Of a stretch of 53,949 nt of DNA, positions 47,356-53,949 are shown in pieces. Source of the DNA: Kluyvera georgiana ATCC 51603 (GTDB taxonomy: Bacteria; Pseudomonadota; Gammaproteobacteria; Enterobacterales; Enterobacteriaceae); assembly GCF_001654985.1 (NCBI RefSeq), contig NZ_LXEU01000100.1, positions 1 through 53,949 on the forward strand. Reading direction: 5' to 3'. Each line of letters opens with the position of its first letter. Within the stretch, counting starts at the first letter, position 1. The position numbers and the translations under genes are program-made. Under the pieces are notes generated by a model that made no database searches, was not told the DNA's origin, and saw only the letters and a program-made list of their open reading frames with translations.

Positions 47356-48452
47356 TTTTCCTCCTGGGACGTACCGTTCTGAGCGTCAGCGGTTGAATAT
47401 CCGGCTTTTGCTTGAATGTACTTGATGAACTCATCAGGGTTTTCGGTAAATTCTTTAGGCATTTCCTTCAGAATATTGGAATCGATATAACCCGTATCAT
47501 TGTATGGCAAGGTACTTTTATACTGCTGGTCTGTAATAAGTCCAGAATCATGAGCGATTAAAATGGTTCTTGAAACAAGCTGGTCAGCTGCAATAGGGCC
47601 GAAGGAGACAATTTTAGTTGTTGACGGAGGAATAGCCAAAGCAAGAGCAGGAACATTAGAAATCTGGAGTTTAGCTGCTTGCCCGGTATCACGTTTCCAG
47701 TCAGGCATCATGTTCCCAGGTAATGGTTTCCCATCAATAGAGATAGGGATAATTTTAATACCTGTCATGTAATTAAAAGCGGTCATTACAGATGCTTGTT
47801 TTGAGCAACTAGAACAATCTTCACCTCGGAAAAAGAAGAAGATCCCAGCCTTTGTGGCTATATCTTTTACCACTAATGAAGACTTATCTGCGGCAGCATT
47901 AGATTGATCCATAGCACCGAATGTAGACGTAGATCTCCGGCTGCTTTCATCTATAAGCGGGTCGGTAGAAGTAACCAACCTAGCCATATCAGTAAAGCGG
48001 CTGGCTTTATCCAGCATAATGCGTTGGGCCAGAAAATACGCTCTAACGTTTTCTTGAGTAGGATTGTCAATGGCCTGGTTGCGCAGTTTCTGAATGTTTT
48101 CATTGAACCAAGCGACGGTGAACGGAGCGGGGCCGGGCTTTTCCGTTGCGACAGGTTCTGGAGTCGATTCCACAGGTGTTTGAGCAACCTGTTTGGGTGT
48201 ATCTTGTGGCGGTAAAGTCGGCGGAGGAGGTAGCTTCACTGGTTTTTTCTTCACTGGCTCAGGTGGCGATTTACGCCAGAACCAACCTTCCTCTTTACCA
48301 TTCAGAAATGCCTGACCACCAGCGAGGTCGTCACTGGTGGTCTGAGGGGATTGAGGCGTTATGGTATTACCCTCATCCGCAAGAACAGAGGTAGTAAAAG
48401 CAAAACCCACTAGCAGGGGAATAATGCTCTTAGTTAAAAATTGATATTTCAT
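47352..48452 (-). CDS. traF: TraF, thioredoxin-like pilus assembly protein (366 aa)
   Basis: A signal peptide (PLLVGFAFTTSVLA) is followed by a Pro-rich segment (KKKPVKLPPPPTLPPQDTPK) and the TraF domain with FFFRGEDCSSCSKQASVM. The latter holds a CxxC pair in a thioredoxin fold that F TraF lacks but relatives keep. It is longer than F TraF (247 aa) because of the Pro-rich part. It helps fold pilus and mating-pair proteins in the periplasm. Confidence 0.9.
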   Translation of the reverse strand: MKYQFLTKSIIPLLVGFAFTTSVLADEGNTITPQSPQTTSDDLAGGQAFLNGKEEGWFWRKSPPEPVKKKPVKLPPPPTLPPQDTPKQVAQTPVESTPEPVATEKPGPAPFTVAWFNENIQKLRNQAIDNPTQENVRAYFLAQRIMLDKASRFTDMARLVTSTDPLIDESSRRSTSTFGAMDQSNAAADKSSLVVKDIATKAGIFFFFRGEDCSSCSKQASVMTAFNYMTGIKIIPISIDGKPLPGNMMPDWKRDTGQAAKLQISNVPALALAIPPSTTKIVSFGPIAADQLVSRTILIAHDSGLITDQQYKSTLPYNDTGYIDSNILKEMPKEFTENPDEFIKYIQAKAGYSTADAQNGTSQEEK

Positions 48453-48768
48453 CGGAATTACCCTCGGAAATTATTCTTGCGATGGACTCCGTCCAGAAAA
48501 AGGTATTTTTTCCACTAAAGACCCTTGCACTTTCAAGCTGGCGAGTTAATGCATAATGCCGATATCTGACCTGCCCTATACGTTTGGCTACACTATCCGA
48601 CTTAACGCCAATTTCGGAGCAAGCCTCATCGAGAGTCATGCGTGTTCCATATTTACGCAACAGCTCATCAGTAACTATGTTCTTAGGGTCGTCGTTAACT
48701 AATACCGCAGGGATTTTGTGTGCTGGCATAAGCATTGCCCTGTTATGAGAACATTTAAGTGTCTTCAT
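48430..48768 (-). CDS. Helix-turn-helix-like protein upstream of traF (112 aa)
   Basis: TLDEACSEIGVKSDSVAKRI reads as a helix-turn-helix, followed by RYRHYALTRQLESARVF and a C-terminal helix. It overlaps traF by 23 nt and so is first in the tra operon. GGGAG lies 5 nt before the ATG. A local regulator of traFHG is plausible; excisionase-like proteins have a similar size. No name can be given. Confidence 0.65.
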   Translation of the reverse strand: MKTLKCSHNRAMLMPAHKIPAVLVNDDPKNIVTDELLRKYGTRMTLDEACSEIGVKSDSVAKRIGQVRYRHYALTRQLESARVFSGKNTFFWTESIARIISEGNSDEISIFN

Positions 48769-48887
48769 AAAACTCCCTTATCATAAATACGGACGGCATT
48801 ACGATTAGTTTGCCATATGGGTAAAAATAAGAAGTTCAAAAATGGCAGCGTTTTGACTGTAAAAATCAAAAGTAATTTTCGTGTGCA

Positions 48888-48901
48888 TCCGTTTTGTTTA
48901 C
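48888..48901 (-). promoter_or_regulatory. GTAAACAAAACGGA element upstream of the traF operon
   Basis: The minus strand reads GTAAACAAAACGGA, the same 14-mer as at 33130-33143 and one base from the four accessory leaders. It lies 120 bp before the first gene of the tra operon. No CTTCGTCACC box is seen beside it. Confidence 0.55.
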
Positions 48902-48921
48902 ATGTTTGAAATCAGCAAATA

Positions 48922-48955
48922 CAAAAAAACCCAGTCCGAAGACTGGGTTTTTCAG
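48922..48955 (-). terminator. Terminator after the 173-aa gene
   Basis: AAACCCAGTC and GACTGGGTTT flank a short loop, with T-runs on both strands. It ends the 49505-48984 unit and insulates the tra operon. Confidence 0.85.
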
Positions 48956-48983
48956 TGTTAGCTAATTAAAAGAATTAGATGCT

Positions 48984-49505
48984 TTAAAGACCAAAGTTAT
49001 CTTTGAAATGACGTTGGTTTTTCCAGGATGAATTTTCAATCACACAGCATTCAAATACTGTATTCAGGTCGTCATCTGGAAATTTAAGGGCATCGTTGCC
49101 TATACGAATGATGTTACCGATAAGTTCACGGGCTAGCTGAGAATTACGCAAGAAACGAGTAAAGAACTCATTGCTGATATGTTTGCCCAAGTTATAAGCA
49201 AATTCAAGCAACGTTGCATCGTTAGCAGTCAGCACCGCACCAGATTCAGATGCGAAATAAAAAACATTCTCTTGGCAGCCGAGGTTTTTCATTGCGCGGA
49301 GAAACAACATTTCTCCTTCCATATCCATAAGGCGTAGAATTATATCAATATCAGATTCATCGTTTACGACAGCACCGACAGCATCATAAAGTACGGCAGC
49401 GGGAGCTTGTTCAAACTCATCACGTTCGTAATTCATCAACATACGGTTTTGTGCGTTATTAAAGCTATCAATATGATCTGATTTAGCAGTAGTTGAAGTA
49501 TACAT
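48984..49505 (-). CDS. Hypothetical protein (173 aa)
   Basis: Mostly helical and acidic (MDMEGEMLFLRAMKNLG, AYNLGKHISNEFFTRFLRNS). AAGGAG lies 7 nt before the ATG. No family was recognised. Last gene of the series running from 53.9 kb. Confidence 0.7.
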   Translation of the reverse strand: MYTSTTAKSDHIDSFNNAQNRMLMNYERDEFEQAPAAVLYDAVGAVVNDESDIDIILRLMDMEGEMLFLRAMKNLGCQENVFYFASESGAVLTANDATLLEFAYNLGKHISNEFFTRFLRNSQLARELIGNIIRIGNDALKFPDDDLNTVFECCVIENSSWKNQRHFKDNFGL

Positions 49506-49526
49506 GAGTGACTCCTTAGAAATTTT

Positions 49527-49916
49527 CTACCAGACAGTTTGTTCTTTCATGAAGTCAGCCTCATTCGCTATAAAGCGTTTTGCTTCATTCATCGCCGTAT
49601 CGAAATGTTTATTACCCAACTTGCGTCCGAGATCAGTTATCTGTTCAACAAGAAGAGCACATTCAGGGTGAGTAAATCGTCCACCACCTTGGCAGTAAGT
49701 TAAACGAGTAACCAGCATTGATGCCTTCGACTCATTTTGTGTTACATGAAAGATGGTTTTGTGAGTTCCTATCCCTCGTTCGTTCAGAATATTAATGGTT
49801 TCCATATCGGCGAGTAGTAATCTTAAGTCCTGCAAATCTCTTTCAATCGAATGAGTTTGCAATGACATACCGCCTGAGACAAAACCATAGACATCCCCGG
49901 TTTCAGAATAAAACAT
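49527..49916 (-). CDS. Hypothetical protein (129 aa)
   Basis: MFYSETGDVYGFVSGGMSLQ, then a helical core with LLLADMETINILNERGIG. GAGGTATAT precedes the ATG, the same leader as for the VWA gene at 53564. No family was recognised. Confidence 0.7.
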   Translation of the reverse strand: MFYSETGDVYGFVSGGMSLQTHSIERDLQDLRLLLADMETINILNERGIGTHKTIFHVTQNESKASMLVTRLTYCQGGGRFTHPECALLVEQITDLGRKLGNKHFDTAMNEAKRFIANEADFMKEQTVW

Positions 49917-49940
49917 ATATACCTCGATAAATTAAATTAA

Positions 49941-50201
49941 TTAGAAGATACCCGGCTTACACCGTAATAGAGCATTAAAAATCTGCTCGCGAGCCTCAGA
50001 AGGATTTACTTGTTTTGCAATCCCTTCAATCCACTCATCAACCGGTATTCGGGTAAATTGATGGTCTGTATTGCGAATCCTGATTGCAATGACAGCCCAG
50101 TGAGCGAGAGCATACTGAACATAATGCTTATCGCCTGGTGCAACCTCACCGCGTATTCTGGCGGTGCGGTTGTTATACTCTATCAACGCGCAGCCACTCA
50201 T
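49941..50201 (-). CDS. Hypothetical protein (86 aa)
   Basis: MSGCALIEYNNRTARIRGEV with GGAG upstream. Small alpha/beta protein; the segment YALAHWAVIAIRIRN could be a hydrophobic helix. No family was recognised. Confidence 0.65.
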   Translation of the reverse strand: MSGCALIEYNNRTARIRGEVAPGDKHYVQYALAHWAVIAIRIRNTDHQFTRIPVDEWIEGIAKQVNPSEAREQIFNALLRCKPGIF

Positions 50202-50228
50202 ACAGACTCCAGTTATTAATTAATATAG

Positions 50229-50450
50229 TTAAAAGACAATTCCATCATCAATCGCCGTCAGGCTTTCAATTTTTGGAATATCGATGAAATTAAATCGCCG
50301 AACATTTTTCGCCGTAATAATCCGACCGTCATTAAGCTGAAGGGTCTCACTTTCTTTATCAGAACGTGATGGCCAGGCAGCGATAACTGAGTCTTCAGTG
50401 ATTACATAATGCCGACTATTTGATGTAAACAAAATGCATGGGATATCCAT
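50229..50450 (-). CDS. Hypothetical protein (73 aa)
   Basis: The start MDIPCILFTSNSRHYV at 50450 is chosen because GGAG lies 9 nt upstream and it avoids overlap with the preceding gene; longer in-frame starts (50528, 50516) lack a ribosome site or overlap. A beta-rich protein (YVITEDSVIAAW, LQLNDGRIITAKNV) with an SH3-like look. No family was recognised. Confidence 0.6.
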   Translation of the reverse strand: MDIPCILFTSNSRHYVITEDSVIAAWPSRSDKESETLQLNDGRIITAKNVRRFNFIDIPKIESLTAIDDGIVF

Positions 50451-50484
50451 GAAATGAGACTCCAGACATTCAGTCTTTAAAATA

Positions 50485-50712
50485 TTACCATTCTGTAGTG
50501 CCAATCCATACATCATTAATATATGCATTGGCCCCAAACTCAACCCCGCGTGGCTGTATTTTATCCAGAATCTCGAACGTCCATCCTTCTTCAGGAGGCC
50601 ATTGAAAAAGCAATGGTGCTCCATCCAAATATTTTATGGCAAGGACGCTATGACGAAGAGGATCGAGGATGCTAGTCTCACCGGGTATTGCTTTAACCCA
50701 ATAATGAATCAC
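50485..50712 (-). CDS. Hypothetical protein (75 aa)
   Basis: MIHYWVKAIPGETSILDPLR; aromatic and beta-rich (PPEEGWTFEILDKIQPRGVE). GGTG lies upstream. No family was recognised. Precedes the 73-aa gene by 34 bp. Confidence 0.65.
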   Translation of the reverse strand: MIHYWVKAIPGETSILDPLRHSVLAIKYLDGAPLLFQWPPEEGWTFEILDKIQPRGVEFGANAYINDVWIGTTEW

Positions 50713-50722
50713 GATGTCACCT

Positions 50723-51031
50723 TTATTGATTTACAAGAGGAATAAATTGAGTTTGGGTCGTTATATCAGACATGAGTTCATATATCTTGTAGGGCCACCA
50801 CTTTTTATCCATATCACGTAAGAAATGAACCTCAGTGATATCGGGACACATTGGATGCCACAGGCTAATAACCATGAGCTCAGATGCCTCAACCTCAATG
50901 AACTGATTGATTGAAGTAACCCTGAACTCATTCGTGGCAATAAACCCTATTAGATCCTCCAACTGATTAAGCAAAAAACCCGCTTGTCGCTGTTCAGAGG
51001 AACTGTCGAAATCATGCTTTAAAATATTCAT
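50723..51031 (-). CDS. Hypothetical protein (102 aa)
   Basis: The start MNILKHDFDSSSEQRQ at 51031 is chosen for GGAG 6 nt upstream; the longer ORF would run back through the terminator at 51052-51082. Alpha/beta protein with aromatic patches (DKKWWPYKIYELMSD). No family was recognised. Confidence 0.65.
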   Translation of the reverse strand: MNILKHDFDSSSEQRQAGFLLNQLEDLIGFIATNEFRVTSINQFIEVEASELMVISLWHPMCPDITEVHFLRDMDKKWWPYKIYELMSDITTQTQFIPLVNQ

Positions 51032-51051
51032 GTTAGTCTCCAGCGCGGAAC

Positions 51052-51082
51052 GAAAAAAACGCTGACCGAAGTCAGCGTTTAT
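51052..51082 (-). terminator. Terminator after the 166-aa gene
   Basis: AACGCTGAC pairs with GTCAGCGTT around TTCG and is followed by T on the minus strand. It abuts the stop at 51087. Confidence 0.85.
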
Positions 51083-51086
51083 ATTT

Positions 51087-51587
51087 TTACAGAGGCTTAT
51101 CCCTAATCGGCTTTGCAGCCTCTTTAGGATAAGTGTGATAAAACGCTTTTCTGTACTTTTCGTATCCAATACGTTGGGATGCAACATGTTCCATATTAGT
51201 GGGAGCAGTAAAGTGATGACGCGCAATCAGACTTGCTTGCTTAGCCAATTCACCAGACCACTCGTGCAGGATTTCCATTCGGGTTTCGAATGGGTCAAGA
51301 CCTGCTATTTTGCAGCAACTCGTAAATGAACAAAGGTCTTCCTGATTTTCTTCCGAACAAATCCAGAGGATTTCATCCACACGCTGCTCGCCAGTACTAC
51401 GGTATGCAGTCATGATATATATGCTATCCCGAATTATCTCGTAAGCCATCTTTGATGAAAAACGAAGTTCATAATTATGTTCTGAATCGGCTGATATCAG
51501 ATCATATTCACTTTCAGTGGCATCGAAAATACTCATGAATGAGAGTTGATTTTCGTGAACCACTTTAAATTTTGCGGTTGCAGACAT
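51087..51587 (-). CDS. Hypothetical protein (166 aa)
   Basis: The start MSATAKFKVVHEN at 51587 has GGTGA 5 nt upstream. An alpha/beta N-terminus is followed by a helical part with three close cysteines (EENQEDLCSFTSCCKIAGLD) and a basic end. No family was recognised. Follows the VWA gene. Confidence 0.7.
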   Translation of the reverse strand: MSATAKFKVVHENQLSFMSIFDATESEYDLISADSEHNYELRFSSKMAYEIIRDSIYIMTAYRSTGEQRVDEILWICSEENQEDLCSFTSCCKIAGLDPFETRMEILHEWSGELAKQASLIARHHFTAPTNMEHVASQRIGYEKYRKAFYHTYPKEAAKPIRDKPL

Positions 51588-51650
51588 AATGATCACCTTT
51601 AAAATAAATTAAATTAATTTAGAAAGTTAAAACAGAGATTAAAATACAGA

Positions 51651-53564
51651 TTAAGACAGGAGAGCTTTACGGGTTACTTCAAAGAGTTTGTTACGTAAGG
51701 CAGAAACAGAACCGACAGAAATACCGGTATCACCAAAAAGACTTTTCATCATGCTGTCATTGGCATCACCGAAACCGATACCAATAACGATGATGTCATC
51801 ATCTTTAGCGCTTTGTATCATCGCTCGCGCAGAAGCCATATCATCAGGCTGGCCATCAGTTGCAATAACCAATACATGGCGATCCGCTTTAGCTGACGTC
51901 AGGTCTGCAAGTGCAGGCCATAACGATTCGCAAAGAGGAGTACAACCTTGCGTACCAATTCCAAACTGATGAGTTCCAATAGCTGTCCGTAGAGTTTGCT
52001 CCCGTCCTTTTAACAGACCTACGCTATTATGCGCGGCGTGTGGGAAATGATATGCCGAGGTAGTTACCCCCTGAATACCATCGAGCGCATACAACATTGA
52101 TACAACAGCGGCTTCAGCCTCTTTAACCGACCGGCTCATTGACCCGCTAGAGTCCAGCAGGATAGTAAAAGCAGAACTGACATCTACTGCCTTGGACTTA
52201 TGTTTAAAAAGACGCGTATTTCCCAGCATGGCACTGGTAACCAGTCGAGAATCAAGCTTACGACCAGTTTCACGATGTGTTCTTCTCACCGCTCTTACAC
52301 CCTGCAACAACCCATGAAGTGATTGACGTAACCCGGTAGCCATCTGCACCCCTAAACTTACGGATGCATTACCGGTATCGTGCCGCTTCGCAGGTGCTAC
52401 TGAATATGGAGTAGGTGAAACGATACGTTGATGCGGGGGTACTTTGTCTTTGATTAGCTGATTGAGCTTATCTGAAGTGTTCTGTCCTGTACGGCCAAGA
52501 TCATTCGATGTGGTTCCCTCGAAAGGGTCTTTTCCGTTCTGGGACAGGTTACCGACAGAAGATTCACCCTGAGCATTTACGCCCGGATGGGAAGCAGCGG
52601 CGTTGCTGTCACTCGAGTTGGAAGCAGGAGCATTACGATTAGCTGATGTTGACGAAGAATTTTCGTTTTCATCATCGGTATCGTTTTGCCCATGTTCTTT
52701 ATCTGGTGCGCCACCGGCATTACCATCAGGTTCTGAAGAAGGCTCATTCTGACCGGCTGGCGATGACGATGAACCGTCATTACCGCCTGCACTATCATTC
52801 TGGCCATCCCCATTTTTGTCAGAACTGTCGGATGACTGGGCCGGGTCTGACGAACTGTCATCACCTTTGCTGTCATCAGAATCAGCACCCTGATTATCAT
52901 CCTGCGGAGGTTCTTCCTGCTCATTAGTTTCGTTAAATGCATCTACTGCGAGGTCATATAACCGACATGCAACTTCAAACACCTTTTTAATCGAGGTTGC
53001 TTGTACTGCTTCAGCCATAACCATCATAGCTTTGTCATACAGCTCCAGCCCGAAGATACGTTCAAAGTCCTCACGCGCTTGCTTTGTTGGAATAGTTAAA
53101 CCGTTGAAGCGGTTCAAACCACAAGTAAGCAGGGTATCCAAAAACACCGAAGAAGCTTTATCACAGGATTCCGCTTCCTCACTGAACAAAAAATGATTCA
53201 GTGAATTGAGATACTTTAATGTACCTGGATAGCGACAACTCATCGCACGTTCAATGCGCAAATCTTCGCAAAGGTTGACCAGATGTTTAAGTACCTCAAC
53301 GTTGTATTTATCCGACTTCATATGCTCTTGCATGAATATCTTGAGATCACCAAAATCAGTGAAACGGATATGTGCTGCTTCATGTACGGCATACCCTAAC
53401 AAAGGATTTGCCAACATTTCAGCGTCTTTGAAGAATGGAATGTTAATAAGAAAACCAGCTCCAGTCTCCGTAGCATATGCTTCATTGCCGCCGACAGAAA
53501 CATTAAGGCCAATCTGAGAGCTTAATGCACGTGCGACAATAGGAAGGGAATTATAAATACCCAT
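51651..53564 (-). CDS. CobT-like protein with metal-peptidase-like HExxH and VWA domain (637 aa)
   Basis: The N-terminal ~200 residues hold AVHEAAHIRFTDFGD at about residue 62 (HExxH type) and resemble the CobT/VWA-peptidase group. A Ser/Asp/Asn-rich acidic linker spans about residues 215-370. The C-terminal VWA domain has the MIDAS ILLDSSGSMSRSVKEAEA and later TQGCTPL and VIATDGQPDD. CobT-like VWA proteins work with CobS/MoxR-type AAA ATPases, which would be expected just upstream, outside the window. GAGG precedes the ATG. Similar pairs occur on large conjugative plasmids, role unknown. Confidence 0.8.
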   Translation of the reverse strand: MGIYNSLPIVARALSSQIGLNVSVGGNEAYATETGAGFLINIPFFKDAEMLANPLLGYAVHEAAHIRFTDFGDLKIFMQEHMKSDKYNVEVLKHLVNLCEDLRIERAMSCRYPGTLKYLNSLNHFLFSEEAESCDKASSVFLDTLLTCGLNRFNGLTIPTKQAREDFERIFGLELYDKAMMVMAEAVQATSIKKVFEVACRLYDLAVDAFNETNEQEEPPQDDNQGADSDDSKGDDSSSDPAQSSDSSDKNGDGQNDSAGGNDGSSSSPAGQNEPSSEPDGNAGGAPDKEHGQNDTDDENENSSSTSANRNAPASNSSDSNAAASHPGVNAQGESSVGNLSQNGKDPFEGTTSNDLGRTGQNTSDKLNQLIKDKVPPHQRIVSPTPYSVAPAKRHDTGNASVSLGVQMATGLRQSLHGLLQGVRAVRRTHRETGRKLDSRLVTSAMLGNTRLFKHKSKAVDVSSAFTILLDSSGSMSRSVKEAEAAVVSMLYALDGIQGVTTSAYHFPHAAHNSVGLLKGREQTLRTAIGTHQFGIGTQGCTPLCESLWPALADLTSAKADRHVLVIATDGQPDDMASARAMIQSAKDDDIIVIGIGFGDANDSMMKSLFGDTGISVGSVSALRNKLFEVTRKALLS

Positions 53565-53605
53565 ATATACCTCACAATAAATTTAAATAGATTAATTAGA
53601 AAAAA

Positions 53606-53634
53606 GGCCCAGAGTGGGCCTTTTATTTTTAAAA
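53606..53634 (-). terminator. Terminator after the partial gene
   Basis: AAGGCCCA pairs with TGGGCCTT around a 3-nt loop, with T-runs on both strands. It overlaps the end of the partial gene by a few bases. Confidence 0.85.
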
Positions 53635-53949
53635 CACCATTATTGTTCCGTCATCATCGTGTGAAGACGAAGTTTCAATTTCCGGCTCTTTTCCATCAAT
53701 GACTTTTTCAGAATCCAAACCCGAAATAAGAGCAGGGTCTGGCAGAGAACGGGGTGCAACAGAATCACCGTCCAAAAATGAATCATCATCGACCATAACC
53801 GCATCAAACGCAGGAATTACAGCATCATTAACAATTACATGCTCCTGGGTATCGGACAAGTCGTTAACGTCAGTATCAGCCGACGTATTAACCAGTTCGA
53901 TTGCCAAAGGCGTATCAGCAGAACCATTGACCTCTACCAGTACAGATGG
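53629..53949 (-). CDS. C-terminal end of a larger protein cut by the window edge
   Basis: The frame is open to the last base of the window and has no credible start inside it, so the gene continues to the right. The visible ~107 residues are very acidic (SADTDVNDLSDTQEHVIVND, VDDDSFLDGDSVAPRSLPDP) and probably disordered. Function cannot be told. Confidence 0.6.
   Translation of the reverse strand, partial: PSVLVEVNGSADTPLAIELVNTSADTDVNDLSDTQEHVIVNDAVIPAFDAVMVDDDSFLDGDSVAPRSLPDPALISGLDSEKVIDGKEPEIETSSSHDDDGTIMVF

Overview
The window is best read as part of a large conjugative plasmid (or a closely related integrative element) of Enterobacterales. This rests on F-type mating-pair genes (traF, traH, traG, traN), an actin-like parM/parR pair, a conjugation-type lytic transglycosylase, an FlhDC-type activator pair of the kind known as AcaDC/SetDC in IncC/SXT elements, two toxin-antitoxin pairs, and many small plasmid proteins of unknown function. 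No replication initiator, relaxase, complete insertion sequence, tRNA, rRNA or resistance gene was recognised.

Layout. 1-32 kb: an accessory region almost entirely on the minus strand, made of short operons of small unknown proteins. Recognisable members are an HNH endonuclease, a 20-residue-repeat LRR-like protein, a Xre/RES toxin-antitoxin pair (the main plus-strand genes here), a thioredoxin/glutaredoxin-like protein, a HAD phosphatase-like protein, ccdAB, a Lar-like zinc protein, small P-loop and membrane proteins, and a DinG-family helicase. 32.8-35.2 kb: a mostly non-coding stretch rich in repeats around a possible MobI-like gene, a candidate oriT/centromere/origin zone. 35.2-38.4 kb: a plus-strand operon parM-parR-slt-flhD-like-flhC-like. 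38.5-48.8 kb: a lipoprotein, traN, a small membrane protein, and the minus-strand operon HTH-like gene-traF-traH-traG. 49-53.9 kb: a minus-strand cluster of small unknown proteins plus a CobT-like VWA protein, ending in a gene cut by the window edge.

The most striking signal is regulatory. At least 17 places carry the same box, CTTCGTCACCTG or a close variant, 16-17 bp upstream of a -10-like hexamer. Almost every minus-strand operon of the accessory region begins with one, and two plus-strand genes in the transfer region (38.5 and 42.2 kb) have it too. The box replaces a normal sigma-70 -35 element, so it looks like a plasmid-wide regulon driven by a dedicated activator. The FlhDC-like pair encoded at 37.4-38.4 kb is the only obvious candidate in the window. 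In at least seven of these promoters the spacer between box and -10 is complementary to the ribosome-binding site or leader of the gene, an arrangement that would silence translation of read-through transcripts. Four promoters also carry GTAAACAAAACGAA across the predicted transcription start; related 14-mers recur in the 33 kb repeat region and upstream of the traF operon. One box drives a roughly 0.5-kb transcription unit with no ordinary gene.
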